DNA of 64,000 bases, taken from assembly GCA_021234155.1 (NCBI GenBank), contig JAJEKV010000001.1, forward strand, positions 16,131,491-16,195,490. The letters run 5' to 3'. The notes below the pieces were generated by a model. It worked only from the letters and a program-made list of their open reading frames with translations. It was not told the origin of the DNA and searched no databases. Positions 46,706-58,429 of the stretch are shown piece after piece. The first letter of the stretch is position 1. Each line of letters begins with the position of its first letter. Both the position numbers and the translations under genes were made by a program. The DNA comes from Isoetes taiwanensis (Eukaryota > Streptophyta > Lycopodiopsida > Isoetales > Isoetaceae).

Positions 46706-47125
46706 GGGACTGCTCACCCGCTTAAGGAATGACTCTCGCCGCTATGGAGAATGCGATGATCCCTCAATGATGAAACCGTGACTCCGCCCTCGCAATGGCA
46801 ATTTTGCAACCCAGCGCTGGCAGGTCAGCTTTCTAACACCGGGCATGATTTCGAGGTCGCTATTGTAAAGAAATAAATATTATTTTCTCGCTATTGTTTT
46901 GCCACGTTTTAAGGAAAGTGTTTTTTAGTAATGTGCTCCATTGTCTAATGTGCTCCATTTTGAAGATACATGTCAACCTAACAAGTTTTAGCATATTTTT
47001 GCTAAGAAAACCCAACTTATCAAGTTTTTTAGCAAAAATCAAGCATAGTATTGTCATCGGATAACCAACCTTAACAATAGTATTGTCACACAATTTCACC
47101 TAATGTCATATACGTGCATAGGGGA
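46706..47125. other. Sequence before satellite B, nothing recognised
   Basis: GC-rich to about 46850, then AT-rich with repeated short words (aatgtgctccatt twice at about 46930-46960). No gene. Confidence 0.5.
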
Positions 47126-48990
47126 AGTTAACCTAGACAACCATAGTAGTTAACCTAGTGATATATGCAAGTGTAATGGTTAGTTTGACAACCATGTCCA
47201 GTGGTAAACCTGGACATGCAAGTGTAATGGTGGGTAAACCTAGACAACTTTGGCGTAGTGGTAAACCCGACATGCACTTGAGATGGTAAACTTGGACATG
47301 TAGGTGCAATGGTTAGCCCGACAACTAAGTCTAGTGGTAACCGGACTCCAGAGCATATTTGGTAAACCTGGATTACGTAGGTGTGCTGGTTAACCTAGAC
47401 AACAATGTGTAGTGGTAAACCTAGACAACTAAGTGTAGTGGTAACTTGGACATGCAAGTCCAATGGTAACTTGATCAACCATGTCCGGGGCTGGTAAACT
47501 GACATGCAAGTGTAATGGTAAACCCTGGACAACCTATGTAGTGGTAAACCCAGACAACTTAGTGTAGTGGTAAACCGGACATGCACTTCGAGATGGTAAA
47601 ACTGATTACGTAGGCAATGGTTAACCTTAGACAACCATGTCTGGGCGGTAAACTCCAGACAAACTGGGCGTAGTGGTAAACCGGACATGCAAGTCCAATG
47701 GTAACTCATCAACCATAAACCAGTAGCAAAACCTGACACGCAAGCGTAATGGTAAACCTGGACAACTTAGTGTAGTGAAACCTAGACAACTTAGTGTAGT
47801 GGTAAAACCCGGACATGTTCTTGAGATGGTAAACTTGGACATGTAGGTGCAATGGTTAGCCCTCGACAACCAGTCTAGTGGTAAATCCTAACTCCGGAAG
47901 TTAAATGGTAAACTTGGGACACGTAGGTGAATGGTTAACCCAGCCACCATGTTCAGTGGTAAAACCTAGACAATCCGCGTAGTGGTTAACCGACATGCAC
48001 CCTGAGATGGTAAATCCTGACATGTAGGTGCACGGTTACCCTCGACAACTAAGTCTAGCGGGTAAACTGACTCAAGTTAAATGGTAAACCTGGACTACGT
48101 AGGTGTAATGGTTTAATCTAGGACAACCATGTCTAGTGGTAAACCCAGACAACTAAGGTAGTGGCTAACCGGACACACTGAGATGGCAAACCGATTACGC
48201 AAGTCTAATGGTAAACTGGATACGTAGGTGCAATGGTTAACCTAGACAAATCATGTCTAGTGGTAAACCTAGACAACTGGGCGTAGTGGTAAACCTGGAC
48301 ATGCACTTGAGATGGTAAACCGACATGCAAGTCTAATGGTAAAACTGGACATGTAGGTGCAATGGTTAACCTGTGACAACCATGTCTCGTAGAAAGCTAG
48401 ACAACTTAGTGTAGTGGTAAACCTGACATGCACTTGATGGTAAACTCTGGACATGTAGGTAAATACCTGGACAACTAAGTTCAGTGGTAAACTTGACTCA
48501 AGTTAAATGGGTAAACCCGACATGTAGGTGTAATGGTTAACCCAGACAACCATGTCTAGTGGCAAACCTAGGACAACTAAGGCGTAGTGGTAAACCTGAC
48601 ACGCACTTTGAGATGGTAAACCTGGACATTGCCCTGGAGATGGCAAACTCCAGACAACTGGCGTAGTGGCAAACCGACATGCACTTCGAGATGGCAAACC
48701 CCGTGACAGGGTGCAATGGTTGGTCCTAGACAACCATGTCTAGTGGTAAACCCAGACAACTTAGTGTAGTGGTAAACCTAGACAACTAAGTTCAGTGGTA
48801 AAACCTGACATGTAGGTGCAACGGTAAACCTGACATGGTGGGTACGTTTAGCCCGGACAACTAAGTCTAGTGGGTATGGGTGTAATGGTTGGGGCCCGAA
48901 CAACTATGTAGTGGTAAACCCTCGACATGCAAGCGTAATGGACTTGGACATGTAGGTGTGATGGTTGGGTCTGGACAACTTGGTGTAATG
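47126..48990 (+). repeat. 26-bp satellite, family B, plus orientation
   Basis: Monomers are again 26 bp but in several types, for example ctagacaaccatgtctagtg, ctagacaacttagtgtagtg, cctggacatgcacttgagat and cctggacatgtaggtgcaat, each joined by ggttaa or ggtaaa. They follow one another in a rough fixed order, a higher-order repeat of about four or five monomers. Shared period and the GGTTAACC-like joint show common origin with family A. Confidence 0.9.
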
Positions 48991-50124
48991 GCAACAATTA
49001 TGAAGCATGGTAGAAAATGTTGGTGTTCTAATGACATCGAACAAAGGCTATGCAACTTAGATAATGAAAGTGGATTGCATGGAACATCAATCGTTATATT
49101 GCCCTGCGATTGCCCTGCCAGCTATATTATTAAAATGCCACATCAATCATAATTGAAGAGTCCCATATCAATCATAGCTGTAGAGTCCCATATCAATCAC
49201 GTACCGCGATCCGGTTATAAGAAACCCTAATTATCCTACTCGCAAATGGTGAGCCCGAGACCATTTTTGATGGACATGAAATCTAATGGTTGAACAAGAG
49301 CATATTTTTAAATTTGAAATGAAATCTAATGGTGGTTGAAAAGAGCAAATGGTTGTTTTGCCACGCAGTATACTCTATCCAAGGCATGAGCTCGAATGCT
49401 TGGCTATGTAGTCGAAATTCTCGCTTTCCGTGAATGTGCTCGCCTTAGTTCTGCTTCAAATTTCAGCCCCACTGATCAAGGCCGAGGCAACCAAGCTCAA
49501 ACGGGAGGCTCATCCGGCTGGCTTGGGCTGCTTGCATTGAAGGACAGCATGCAGCTAAGCTTCATTTTGTGGAATCTTAGGCTCAAGTGCAATGTCATCC
49601 GATTCGTAGAGCCTTCCACTGGATAATGAGCACCACTCCAACTATGAAGAGAGTGGTTACAGAAGCCGAAGGGAAGCGAATCCTGGCTGTTTTCAAAAGG
49701 GTAAAGAAGGATCCGCCAAGAAGACATAGGTAGAAGAAGGAAGAAGGGACAGGGTGCTTAATCGAGGTTGAAGCAGCCTTTAGTGATGACGACCAGATAG
49801 AGGAGCATCACATGAAGTAGGCATATTATTACCCCGTAAAAGAAGAGGCACCGCTGTTTAGTTCCCTCGATGTGTATGGGACACCTAAAGAGTGTTGAGG
49901 CCTAGCAATAATAGCGAGCAATGTACATAACCTGCGCTTGTTGTGGAGGGGAGCACCAAGTGGAAGACGCAAAGTAAAGCAAACCACAAAGCAAAAGAGA
50001 AGGGCCCAACCGCGACCTTTCAAAGATATCATCTTGCTTCATGTATCGGACCCCGAAAGTACGTGCAATGTGGGTTAATCGAGAAGATATCTCAGAAGGT
50101 GCCAGCACCATGCACTCAAGATTG

Positions 50125-50380
50125 GCTGGGATCGTTAGCAAAATGAAGGGGTTGATAGGAGACAAGAAGGCGCCAGCCCAAGAAATGCTAAAGAGTATGT
50201 CGCCGTGAGGAATGCCGGGTGGGAAAAAGACAAGGAGGCCGCACGGGACAGATATACGAAGACTATAGCCACCGCTATGGCTTAAAGGGTGTTGAGGAGC
50301 AAGAGAGTGGAAATGCCTGGGCTGCCGAAGGACAAGCGACAAGAGAACTGGTGGATCTCCCAAGTTAACCGTCATGTATG
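50125..50380 (+). pseudogene. Lysine-rich frame shared with arm 1, frameshifted
   Basis: Starts as MKGLIGDKKAPA at about 50144 and regains the arm 1 frame as LKGVEEQE at about 50285. Between them the frame is broken. Function unknown. Confidence 0.4.
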
Positions 50381-50387
50381 CATCTAA

Positions 50388-50615
50388 ATGAAGAAATCCT
50401 CAACCAAGCCAGGTTGGGAGCAAGCCCCCCAGGAGCCACCACCATCGCCAGCCCCTCGGCAGCCGCAAGTCCGTGTCCTTTCATCTAGCCATGAGAATCA
50501 GCATTCGCCTTTTCCTTCCCTCTCATGTCTCCATGTCAGAAGTAGAGTTGATATGATTACACCATCAACACCAATGAGAGGTCCCGGCCCCATGGAGAAC
50601 AATGCCGAAGCCTAG
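50388..50615 (+). CDS. Unrecognised frame shared with arm 1
   Basis: 75 residues with WEQAPQEP, SSSHEN, PFPSLS and DMITPSTPMRGPG, matching the 15377-15679 frame. It ends early (ENNAEA then stop) where arm 1 continues. Hydrophilic; no family recognised. Confidence 0.4.
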   Translation: MKKSSTKPGWEQAPQEPPPSPAPRQPQVRVLSSSHENQHSPFPSLSCLHVRSRVDMITPSTPMRGPGPMENNAEA

Positions 50616-50659
50616 CTCCACTATTATAAGCTTGATTTCCACACCTTACAAAGAGATAG

Positions 50660-51760
50660 AGGACCTCTTTACCATGACTGACCGGGAGGCCTAAACTGGG
50701 AAGAAAAGGAAGCTTTCATACAATCCTGCCAATGGCCCATCTAAGAGCCTCTAATATGGGCCCGGGTTCTCGCTACAGAGGTGAATTTGTGATGGAGCAG
50801 CCCGTGCAGAAAGGCTTTGAGCGACGTGCACGTATTTATCCCAGGAAGATGTTCAAATCATGGGTGAACCAGGAATCTGTTGGGGCATATCTAATGTAAG
50901 TCGATGATGTTATTGATTTGCTATGTTTGTTTGAATTTAAAACCATGATGTGCTGGCTTTAATCCAATTTCTTGCTTTATTTGCTTTCTTAGCATGCATT
51001 CAAAACGTGATTCTATCCCATGTACTCCTATTGATCGTAGGGAAGGTCATTGCTGGATACATCCTAGTTTTGATGGGTCTCAGACTGCGAACATGATCAC
51101 CTCTTTCTCGAGAAGTCAGCTTCTCCCACTCCCACCAGCCCATTGAAGCAAGAAGAAGAGACAGATTCAAATGAACCACTTAAGGTAGTTGGACCACCAC
51201 GGCTTCCCCATTAGTGTGTGTTTTTTTTTACCCTCAAGCACTGATACTTTAATCGCAGCGGGCCATTGGAGCCCGTGAGGTAAGCCTCATGATGTCTAGG
51301 ATCTCCAGCTCTTGGGACTAACACACCGCTGTTCAATTTTGATTGGTGCGAGGGCTACCATTCAACCTTGGAAAATGCCATCAAGTAAGTTTATTTCCCT
51401 TTGTGTATTGGTTTATCATCACAACTGAATTTCTTTTGATTTGCTTTAGTGTTCTCAAGAAAGTGCACGCAGTCATGGTCCGCTAACTGCTCACCGGTAC
51501 GATGTCCTCTTTCTTTCGTGTGCCATGCCCCGAAAGTAAAGACAATGATCTGATTGTGGTATCTACAATTATATTGTATGCCGCACTTTCTCCAGGATTC
51601 CATTTTGAAGAAGGCCGAGGAACCCTATCCGAAGGCAAGTAAAAAGTCATATTGTTTTGTTAACAATTGTTTGGTGTGGTCCAAATTATCTTTGCATTCT
51701 CGCTTCTTTCCAGATAACCAAAAAATGGTTTACCATTTCAGCAGTGGCCAATTGTAGGAA
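50660..51760 (+). pseudogene. Exon-like fragment with three putative short introns (arm 2)
   Basis: An exon-like stretch ending near YPRKMFKSWVNQESVGAYL reaches a donor GTAAGT at 50896, with acceptor ...ttgctttcttag at 50992. A second exon reads DSIPCTPIDRREGHCWIHPS and ends at GTAAGT at 51385, with acceptor ...ttgctttag at 51449. A third ends at GTAAAAAG at 51639, with acceptor ...cttctttccag at 51713. The putative introns are 97, 65 and 75 bp. Arm 1 keeps the donor sites. The second exon has in-frame stops, so it is broken or mis-sequenced. I do not recognise the product. Confidence 0.35.
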
Positions 51761-51984
51761 GTCCTTTTCCTTTATGCTAGGTAAACTGCATCAGGCTATA
51801 GTGACAGTCACACGGCAAGGAAGACTCACCAAAGACGTGCTGATGAGAACAATTATCTGAAAATTTCTTCGGCTTCTAAAAAAAAAAGTTACGGTCCGAA
51901 AACTTTTTTCTTGTTAACCCTTTGTATCAGTCAGGGTGCCTTTTTGTATTTTGTATCGGCTCTGCCTTTATATGAAAAGTCGAT

Positions 51985-52304
51985 GTTATTTTTGGCTTCT
52001 CAGATTTAAAACATATCGCAAACATATCATGTAAAACATAAATTACAAAACATAATGTAAACATATTAAGTATAGTTCTAAAACATCATGTTAACATATC
52101 TTCTAAAACATAAAGTAAACATATCTTGCAAACATATCATGTGAACATAAAATAGACTACATAAAATTTAAACACCATGTATGTAAATAAACATCATGTG
52201 CACATATCAAGTATATATTTAAATATCATAAAACATATTTGTAAACATCAAGTAAACATATCTTGCAAACATATCTTTTAACATATCTACATCTTTAATG
52301 TTCA
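51985..52304. repeat. AT-rich degenerate tandem repeat (AAACATAT type), arm 2
   Basis: Repeated aaacatatcttgcaaacata-like words. Reverse complement of 13746-14050. It joins the inverted segment to satellite A. Confidence 0.8.
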
Positions 52305-55300
52305 GGGTTAACCACTAGAGTTGCATGTCTAGGGCTAACCAATTGACATGGATGTCCAGTTTACCACTAGACTTTACATGTCTAGGTTTACTACTACATG
52401 TCCGTGTTAACCACTAGAATTACATGTCTAGGTTAACCACTGTGACTTTACATATCTAGGTTTACCACTAGACTTACATGTCTAGGTTAACCACTTTTAC
52501 ATGGATGTCCGTGTTTACCACTAGAGTTGCATGTCTAGGTTAACCACTTTACATGGATGTCCGTGTTACTCACTAGAGCTACATGTCAAGGTTAACCACT
52601 AGACTTACATGTCTAGGTTAACCACTAGACTTATATGTCTAGGTTAACCACTAGACTTACATGTCTAGGTTTACCACTAGAGTTCCATGTCCAGGTTAAC
52701 CACTAGACTTACATGTCTAAGTTTACCACTAGACTTACATGTCAAGGTTAACCACTAGACTTACATGTCTAGGTTAACCACTACTACACTAGACTTACAT
52801 GTCTAGGTTAACCACTAGACTTACATGTCTAGGTTAACCACTTTACATGGATGTCCAGGTTTACCACTAGACTTACATGTCTAGGTTAACCACTAGACTT
52901 ACATGTCTAGGTTAACCACGTTACATGGATGTCCAGGTTTACCACTAGAGTTACATGTCAAGGTTAACCACTAGACTTACATGTCTAGGTTAACCACTAG
53001 ACTTACATGTCTAGGTTTACCACTAGACTTACATGTCTAGGTTAACCACTAGACTTACATGTCTAGGTTAACCACTTTACATGGATGTCGGGTTTACCAC
53101 TAGAGTTGCATGTCTGGGTTACATGGATGTCCGGGTTAACCACTAGACTTACATGTCTAGGTTTACATGTCCAGGTTAACCATTAGACTTACATGTCTAG
53201 GTTTACCACTAGACTTACATGTCTAGGTTTACCACTAGAGTTACATGTCCAGGTTAACCACTAGACTTAAATGTCTAGGTTAGCCACTAGACTTACATGT
53301 CTAGGTTAACCACTAGACTTACATGTCTAGGTTAACCACTTTACATGGATGTCCAGGTTTACCACTAGAGTTGCATGTCTAGGTTAACCACTTTATATGG
53401 ATGTCCAGGTTAACCACTAGACTTACATGTCTAGGCTTACATGTCTAGGTTTACCACTAGAGTTACATGTCCAGGTTAACCACTAGACTTACATGTCTAG
53501 GTTAACCACTAGACTTATATGTCTAGGTTTTAACCACTAGACTTACATGTCCAGGTTAACCACTAGACTTACATGTCTAGGTTTACCACTAGACTTACAT
53601 GTCTAGGTTAACCACTTTACATGGATGTCCAGGTTTACCACTAGAGTTGCATGTCTAGGTTAACCACTTTACATGGATGTCCAGGTTTACCACTAGAGTT
53701 ACATGTCTAGGTTAACCACTAGACTTACATGTCCAGGTTTACCACTAGAGTTACATGTCAAGGTTTACCACTAGACTTACATGTCTAGGTTTAGCCACTA
53801 GACTTACATGTCTAGGTTTACCACTAGAGTTACATGTCCAGGTTAACCACTAGACTTACATGTCTAAGTTTACCACTAGACTTACATGTCTAGGTTAACC
53901 ACTTTACATGGATGTTCAGGTTTACCACTAGAGTTGCATGTCTAGGTTAACCACTTTACATGGATGTCCAGGTTAACCACTAGACTTACATGTCTAGGTT
54001 TACCACTAGGTTTACATGTCCAGGTTAACCACTAGACTTACATGTCTAGGTTTACCACTAGACTTACATGTCTAGGTTTACCACTAGAGTTACATGTCCA
54101 GGTTAACCACTAGACTTACATGTCTAGGTTAACCACTAGACTTACATGTCTAGGTTTACCACTAGAGTTACATGTCTAGGTTAACCACTAGACTTACATG
54201 TCTAGGCTTACCACTAGACTTACATGTCTAGGTTAACCACTAGACTTACATGTCTAGGTTAACCACTTTACATGGATGTCCAGGTTTACCACTAGAGTTG
54301 CATGTCTAGGTTAACCACTTTACATGGATGTCCAGGTTTACCACTAGAGTTACATGTCCAGGTTAACCACTAGACTTACATGTCTAGGTTTACCACTAGA
54401 CTTACATGTCTAGGTTAACCACTAGACTTACATGTCTAGGTTAACCACTTTACATGGATATCCAGGTTTACCACTAGAGTTGCATGTCTAGGTACATGGA
54501 TGTCCAGGTTAACCACTAGACTTACATGTTTAGGTTTACCATTAGGTTTACATGTCCAGGTTAACCACTAGACTTACATGTCTAGGTAGACTTACATGTC
54601 TAGGTTTACCATAGAGTTACATGTCCAGGTTAACCACTAGACTTACATGTCTAGGTTAACCACTAGACTTACATGTCTAGGTTTACCACTAGAGTTACAT
54701 GTCTAGGTTAACCACTAGACTTACATGTCTAGGATTTACCACTAGACTTACATGTCTAGGTTAACCACTAGACTTACATGTCTAGGTTAACCACTAGACT
54801 TATATGTCTAGGTTTACCACTAGAGTTACATGTCCAGGTTAACCACTAGACTTACATGTCTAGGTTAACCACTAGACTTACATGTCTAGGTTTACCACTA
54901 GACTTACATGTCTAGGTTAACCACTAGACTTACATGTCTAGGTTAACCACTTTACATGGTTGTCCAGGTTTACCACTTGAGTTGCATGTCTAGGTTAACC
55001 ACTTTACATGGATGTCCAGGTTAACCACTAGACTTACATGTCTAGGTCTACCACTAGGTTTACATGTCCAGGTTAACCACTAGACTTACATGTCTAGGTT
55101 TACCACTAGACTTACATGTCTAGGTTTACCACTAGAGTTACATGTCCAGGTTAACCACTAGACTTACATGTCTAGGTTAGCCAATAGACTTACATGTCTA
55201 GGTTTACCACTAGAGTTACATGTCCAAGTTAACCACTAGACTTATATGTCTAGGTTAACCACTAGACTTAAATGTCTAGGTTAACCACTTTACATGGATG

Positions 55301-55661
55301 TCCAGGTTTACCACTAGACTTACATGTCTAGGTTAACCACTTTACATGGATGTCAAGGTTAACCACTAGACTTACATGTCTAGGTTTACCACTAGGTTTA
55401 CATGTCAAGGTTAACCACTAGACTTACATGTCTAGGTTTACCACTAGAGTTACATGTCTAGGTTTACCACTAGAGTTACATGTCAAGGTTAACCACTAGA
55501 CTTACATGTCTAGGTTAACCACTAGACTTACATGTCTAGGTTTACCACTAGAGTTACATGTCCAGGTTAACCACTAGACTTACATGTCTAGGTTTACCAC
55601 TAGACTTACATGTCTAGGTTAACCACTAGACTTACATGTCTAGGTTAACCACTTTACATGG
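52305..55661 (-). repeat. 26-bp satellite, family A, minus orientation, clean array (first block)
   Basis: The best-preserved array. Four monomer types of exactly 26 bp are visible: a (ttaaccactagacttacatg + tctagg), b (tttaccactagagttacatg + tccagg), c (ttaaccactttacatggatg + tccagg) and d (tttaccactagagttgcatg + tctagg). Type c is regularly followed by d and then c again. Each type a monomer contains the inverted repeat CTAGAC-TTACAT-GTCTAG, and joints form GGTTAACC, so the array has dyad symmetry. Confidence 0.97.
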
Positions 55662-55666
55662 ATGTC

Positions 55667-56038
55667 TGTTAGAGCCTGAACTCTAACCTTGCAAGAAGGA
55701 TGAAAAACCCAACAATCCAAGCTTAATCTATCAGATCACGGCAATGCACAACACAAAGAATCATCATCCCATAGCTAGATCAATGAAAAACTCTCTCCCA
55801 ATACACCGTCCCTGTGATCTTCTCTCTCTGCTCAGACAATACTCTGATGATCATGCCTCCTCACACCATAATGCATACGTGCAAATATCCTGCACGCGTG
55901 CATGTGCGTATCTCCCTCCATATACGGTATACAATCTCATATACCACCTCAATAGTGGTGAGTGTGGTTAGTGGTGACAAATGTGGTGAGTGGTGACGAG
56001 TGTGGTGATGAGTGTGGTGAGTGGTGACCACTCCAACA
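55667..56038 (-). mobile_element. Solo LTR with perfect 5-bp target duplication (copy 4)
   Basis: 372 bp, starting TGTTAGAGCCTGAACTC and ending CCACTCCAACA, flanked by atgtc on both sides (55662-55666 and 56039-56043). Terminal inverted ends are TGTTAGAG and CTCCAACA. Read on the minus strand it starts TGTTGGAGTGGTCACC with a CACC-rich upstream repeat, the same sense relative to the satellite as the plus-strand copies at 1069, 6561 and 18493. There is no internal region, so it is a product of LTR-LTR recombination (established mechanism). Element family not identified; the ends suit Copia-type LTRs. Confidence 0.92.
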
Positions 56039-56043
56039 ATGTC

Positions 56044-57945
56044 CAGGTTTACCACTAGAGTTGCATGTCTAGGTTAACCACGTTACATGGATGTCCAGGT
56101 TTACCACTAGAGTTACATGTCCAGGTTAACCACTAGACTTACATGTCTAGGTTAACCACTAGACTTACATGTCTAGGTTAACCACTTTACATGGATGTCC
56201 AGGTTTACCACTAGAGTTGCATGTCTAGGTACATGGATGTCCAGGTTAACCACTAGACTTACATGTCTAGGTTTACCACTAGGTTTACATGTCCAGGTTA
56301 ACCACTAGACTTACATGTCTAGGTTTACCACTAGACTTACATGTCTAGGTTTACCACTAGAGTTACATGTCCAGGTTAACCACTAGACTTACATGTCTAG
56401 GTTAGCCACTAGACTTACATGTCTAGGTTAACCACTAGACTTACATGTCTAGGTTAACCACTTTACATGGATGTCCAGGTTTACCACTAGAGTTGCATGT
56501 CTAGGTTAACCACTTTACATGGATGTCCAGGTTAACCACTAGACTTACATGTCCAGGTTAACCACTAGACTTACATGTCTAGGTTTACCACTAGACTTAC
56601 ATGTCTAGGTTTACCACTAGAGTTACATGTCCAGGTTAACCACTAGACTTACATGTCTAGGTTAACCACTAGACTTACATGTCTAGGTTTACCACTAGAG
56701 TTACATGTCTAGGTTTACCACTAGACTTTCATGTCTAGGTTTACCACTAGACATACATGTCTAGGTTAACCACTTTACATGGATGTCCAGGTTTACCACT
56801 AGAGTTGCATGTCTAGGTTAACCACTTTACATGGATGTCCAGGTTTACCACTAGAGTTACATGTCCAGGTTAACCACTAGACTTACATGTCTAGGTTTAC
56901 CACTAGAGTTACATGTCAAGGTTAACCACTAGACTTACATGTCTAGGTTAACCACTAGACTTACATGTCTAGGTTTACCACTAGAGTTACATGTCAAGGT
57001 TAACCACTAGACTTAATGTCTAGGTTTACCACTAGACTTACATGTCTAGGTTAACCACTTTACATGGATGTTCAGGTTTACCACTAGAGTTGCATGTCTA
57101 GGTTAACCACTTTACATGGATGTCCAGGTTAACCACTAGACTTACATGTCTAGGTTTACCACTAGGTTTACATGTCCAGGTTAACCACTAGACTTACATG
57201 TCTAGGTTTACCACTAGAGTTACATGTCTAGGTTAACCACTAGACTTACATGTCTAGGTTTACCACTAGAGTTACATGTCCAGGTTAACCACTAGACTTA
57301 CATGTCTAGGTTAACCACTAGACTTACATGTTTAGGTTTACCACTAGAGTTACATGTCTAGGTTAACCACTAGACTTACATGTCTAGGCTTACCACTAGA
57401 CTTACATGTCTAGGTTAAGCACTAGACTTACATGTCTAGGTTAACCACTAGACTTACATGTCTAGGTTAACCACTTTACATGGATGTCCAGGTTTACCAC
57501 TAGAGTTGCATGTCTAGGTTAACCACTTTACATGGATGTCCAGGTTAACCACTAGACTTACATGTCCAGGTTAACCACTAGACTTACATGTCTAGGTTTA
57601 CCACTAGACTTACATGTCTAGGTTTACCACTAGAGTTACATGTCCAGGTTAACCACTAGACTTACATGTCTAGGTTAACCACTAGACTTATATGTCTAGG
57701 TTTACCACTAGAGTTACATGTCCAGGTTTACCACTAGACTTGCATGTCTAGGTTTACCACTAGACATACATGTCTAGGTTAACCACTTTACATGGATGTC
57801 CAGGTTTACCACTAGAGTTGCATGTCTAGGTTAACCACTTTACATGGATGTCCAGGTTTACCACTAGAGTTACATGTCCAGGTTAACCACTAGACTTACA
57901 TGTCTAGGTTTACCACTAGAGTTACATGTCCAGGTTAACCACTAA
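56044..57945 (-). repeat. 26-bp satellite, family A, minus orientation, clean array (second block)
   Basis: Continues the clean array with the same four monomer types and c-d-c order. It ends at ttaaccactaag (about 57945), beyond which the sequence is single-copy in character. Confidence 0.97.
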
Positions 57946-58112
57946 GCATAATTGAGAGTCTCTATCTCATTAATGCGGTCACCAGCAGTCGTTAGCCTCC
58001 ATCTCTTCTTCGAACAATTGACATAATTGGATGGGTACACCTGGTTCCTCACAAGGACAGGCTCCCAACAAGTCGCTTGTATAGTCTCAAAGTTCTTTTT
58101 CTTATCATCCAT
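57946..58112. other. Satellite edge, no gene
   Basis: The sequence changes abruptly to gcataattgagagtctctat. Nothing recognised. Confidence 0.5.
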
Positions 58113-58358
58113 TTAGGGCTCTTCAGTAGCATACCCTGCCCATGTCAAACACAAGTTATCATCAGGACGTGCCACTATAAACGTAACCTCTTTATCTTTG
58201 AATGGATTGAATTCCGGTATAGGTTTATCTGTCCACGGAGCAACGTTCCTTGCAGTGATGCCTTGACACTTTGTGGTACATGATGGGCCATTCTCAAACT
58301 CCAAAACTAGAGGCCCAATGTGCCCTATCAACCTCTCATCATCATCAGAGATGTGCAC
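58113..58358 (-). CDS. Unrecognised protein fragment
   Basis: An 81-residue frame with good coding look: DDDERLIGHIGPLVLEFENG, then NVAPWTDKPIPEFNPFKDKE and IVARPDDNLCLTWAGYA. No membrane segment. I do not recognise the family. It could be one exon of a gene or part of a transposable element protein. Sequence beyond its end (minus, to about 57960) is still protein-like but broken. Confidence 0.4.
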   Translation of the reverse strand: MHISDDDERLIGHIGPLVLEFENGPSCTTKCQGITARNVAPWTDKPIPEFNPFKDKEVTFIVARPDDNLCLTWAGYATEEP

Positions 58359-58429
58359 ATGTTTATTGAAAGATATAAGAGATATGAAATCACATATCTA
58401 TTTCTGTTTTGTACAAATAAATCGTCCAC

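Larger units (their letters stand above)
48991..51984 (+). repeat. Inverted-duplication segment, arm 2 (non-satellite part)
   Basis: Reverse complement of 14051-17044. Landmarks are gtagaaaatgttggtg (48 bp from the satellite), repeated agtcccatatcaatca (about 49160-49200), agcaaatggttg (about 49345), the gene-like frames and the AT-rich spacer. About 49380-50120 shows only broken gag-like charged frames. Confidence 0.85.

Noticed and set aside
52305-57945. CRISPR-like array
   Set aside because: The repeats are head-to-tail without unique spacers, and the context is plant nuclear DNA.
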